Shown: positions 62,802 through 64,000 of the stretch, in pieces
How positions within the stretch are numbered: the stretch's first letter is position 1
How the letters are laid out: each line of letters starts with the position of its first letter
Source: Gammaproteobacteria bacterium
GTDB taxonomy: Bacteria; Pseudomonadota; Gammaproteobacteria; Pseudomonadales; Pseudohongiellaceae
DNA length: 64,000 bases
Direction of reading: 5' to 3'
NCBI GenBank assembly: GCA_009922595.1
Contig: RFVC01000007.1
Location: 1 to 64,000, forward strand
Notes under the pieces: model-generated
Databases searched by the model: none
Told to the model about the DNA's origin: nothing
Seen by the model: the letters and a program-made list of their open reading frames with translations, nothing else
Made by a program: the position numbers and the translations under genes

Positions 62802-64000
62802 ATGACGATCACATTTTCAGACGACTACAACCCGAGCGCTGTCGAAAGCGAGGCACAGCGCTACTGGAAGGACAACGACAGCTTTGCCGTAGAGGTTGAT
62901 CCTGACAGGGAGAAGTTCTACTGCCTCTGCATGTTCCCCTACCCAAGCGGAAAGCTTCACATGGGCCATGTACGCAACTACACCATCGGTGATGTCGTCA
63001 GCCGGTTCCAGCGCATGCTGGGCAAAAACGTGCTGCAGCCAATGGGTTGGGATGCCTTTGGTCTGCCGGCTGAAAATGCGGCGATGAAAAACAAGGTGCC
63101 GCCCGCCAAATGGACATACAGCAATATCGGTGACATGCGTGCACAGCTTCAGCAGCTTGGATATGCCTACGACTGGAGCCGGGAACTGGCTACCTGTCAC
63201 GTGGAATACTACAAGTGGGAGCAGTGGTTCTTTATCCAGCTCTACAAGAAGGGCCTGGTATACAAGAAAGAATCGGAAGTGAACTGGGACCCCGTCGACC
63301 AGACCGTCTTGGCGAACGAACAGGTAATTGACGGCAAAGGCTGGCGCTCCGGTGCTACAGTAGAACGACGTAAGATTCCACAGTGGTTTATCAAGATCAC
63401 CGACTACGCCCAGGAACTTCTGGATGACCTGCAGAAGCTGGACGGTTGGCCAGAGCGCGTAAGAGTGATGCAGCAAAACTGGATCGGACGCAGTGAAGGC
63501 CTTGAGTTTGAATTTCAGGTAAAAGACAAGACAGAGCCGATGCAGGTCTATACCACCCGGCCAGATACCATCATGGGCGTTACCTACTGTGCTGTGGCTC
63601 CGGAACATCCACTCGCCCTTGAAGCGGCGGAGAACGACCCCGCCGTCAAAGCCTGGCTGGATGGTCTGGAACTCGGTGGCGTATCAGAAGCGGATATGGC
63701 CACTATTGAAAAGGAAGGCATCGATACCGGCTTTAAAGCCATTCATCCTGTCACCGGTGGAGAAATTCCCATCTGGGTGGGTAATTTTGTGCTCATGAGT
63801 TACGGCTCTGGCGCCGTGATGTCTGTACCAGGCCATGACCAGCGTGACTGGGAATTTGCCCGTAAGTACGGCATTAGAATCAAGCAGGTCATTCAACCCG
63901 CTGACGACTCTACAGAGTGTAATCTGGATAAGAAAGCGTTTACAGAGAAAGGCATTTGCATGAACTCTGGCGAACTGGACGGCATGAACTTTAAGGATGC
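62802..64000 (+). CDS. leuS: Leucyl-tRNA synthetase, C-terminus cut by window edge
   Basis: Open from ATG 62802 to the right edge, about 399 of roughly 860 residues. HIGH-type HMGH is at 53-56 in [39 protein letters not shown], and the editing domain with [22 protein letters not shown] and the conserved [14 protein letters not shown], follow. It charges tRNA-Leu. In related genomes it follows lnt more closely; here about 9 kb of accessory genes lie between. The KMSKS half is outside the window. Confidence 0.97.
   Translation, partial: MTITFSDDYNPSAVESEAQRYWKDNDSFAVEVDPDREKFYCLCMFPYPSGKLHMGHVRNYTIGDVVSRFQRMLGKNVLQPMGWDAFGLPAENAAMKNKVPPAKWTYSNIGDMRAQLQQLGYAYDWSRELATCHVEYYKWEQWFFIQLYKKGLVYKKESEVNWDPVDQTVLANEQVIDGKGWRSGATVERRKIPQWFIKITDYAQELLDDLQKLDGWPERVRVMQQNWIGRSEGLEFEFQVKDKTEPMQVYTTRPDTIMGVTYCAVAPEHPLALEAAENDPAVKAWLDGLELGGVSEADMATIEKEGIDTGFKAIHPVTGGEIPIWVGNFVLMSYGSGAVMSVPGHDQRDWEFARKYGIRIKQVIQPADDSTECNLDKKAFTEKGICMNSGELDGMNFKD

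Overview
The window looks like chromosomal DNA of a free-living, probably marine gammaproteobacterium. The evidence is gene order: pepA-holC-valS with divergent lptF-lptG, DUF1820 beside miaB-phoH-ybeY-ybeX-lnt, and leuS are arranged as in Pseudomonadales/Oceanospirillales-type genomes. Other hints are a GTP-type PEP carboxykinase, an RpoE/ChrR photo-oxidative stress locus and many secreted peptidases. I cannot name a species. I saw no rRNA, tRNA, CRISPR array, insertion sequence or phage gene. Both ends cut a gene: pckG on the left and leuS on the right.

Region by region. 1-9.5 kb is central metabolism: pckG, a LeuB-like dehydrogenase, a GST, a MOSC protein, then a minus-strand unit made of an isoleucine-rich leader peptide, an intrinsic terminator, a citramalate synthase-type enzyme and threonine aldolase, followed by an arylamine N-acetyltransferase, an EamA transporter and an RDD protein. 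9.5-20.3 kb is housekeeping: lptG/lptF, pepA, holC, valS, a secreted HNH nuclease, a membrane-anchored cold-shock-domain protein, slyX, a fatty-acid desaturase and miaE. 20.4-29.7 kb holds an RND efflux pair behind a perfect palindrome, then secreted proteins (DUF8021, an M2 ACE-type peptidase, an NTF2-like protein) and an O-methyltransferase.

29.8-45 kb is a singlet-oxygen/light-stress island. An ECF sigma factor and its ChrR anti-sigma factor are divergent from a five-gene operon (NTF2-like, SDR, FAD oxidoreductase, DUF1365, cyclopropane/methyl fatty-acid synthase). Nearby are DUF2878-chalcone isomerase-like-DUF3833, srkA, a photolyase operon, a CbiX-type chelatase and ferrochelatase. Two back-to-back promoter-like elements with TGATC-type -35 boxes lie between the sigma gene and the operon. 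45-53 kb is the miaB-phoH-ybeY-ybeX-lnt block with a TIGR01777 epimerase and a methyltransferase. 53-62.7 kb carries an AEC transporter, a DegQ-type protease with an unknown secreted partner, a YeeE/YedE pair, a peroxiredoxin, a PepF-like peptidase, an amidohydrolase, a 53-residue membrane protein and an SDR gene flanked by two similar ~120-bp palindromic repeats.

The most notable observation is upstream of the citramalate synthase-like gene. A 15-residue leader reading frame with six isoleucine codons (MNLRITIIKGIIIQR) is followed by mutually exclusive hairpins ending in a 10-bp stem and a U-tract. This is the layout of a transcription attenuator responding to isoleucyl-tRNA. It gives independent support that the enzyme feeds threonine-independent isoleucine synthesis.
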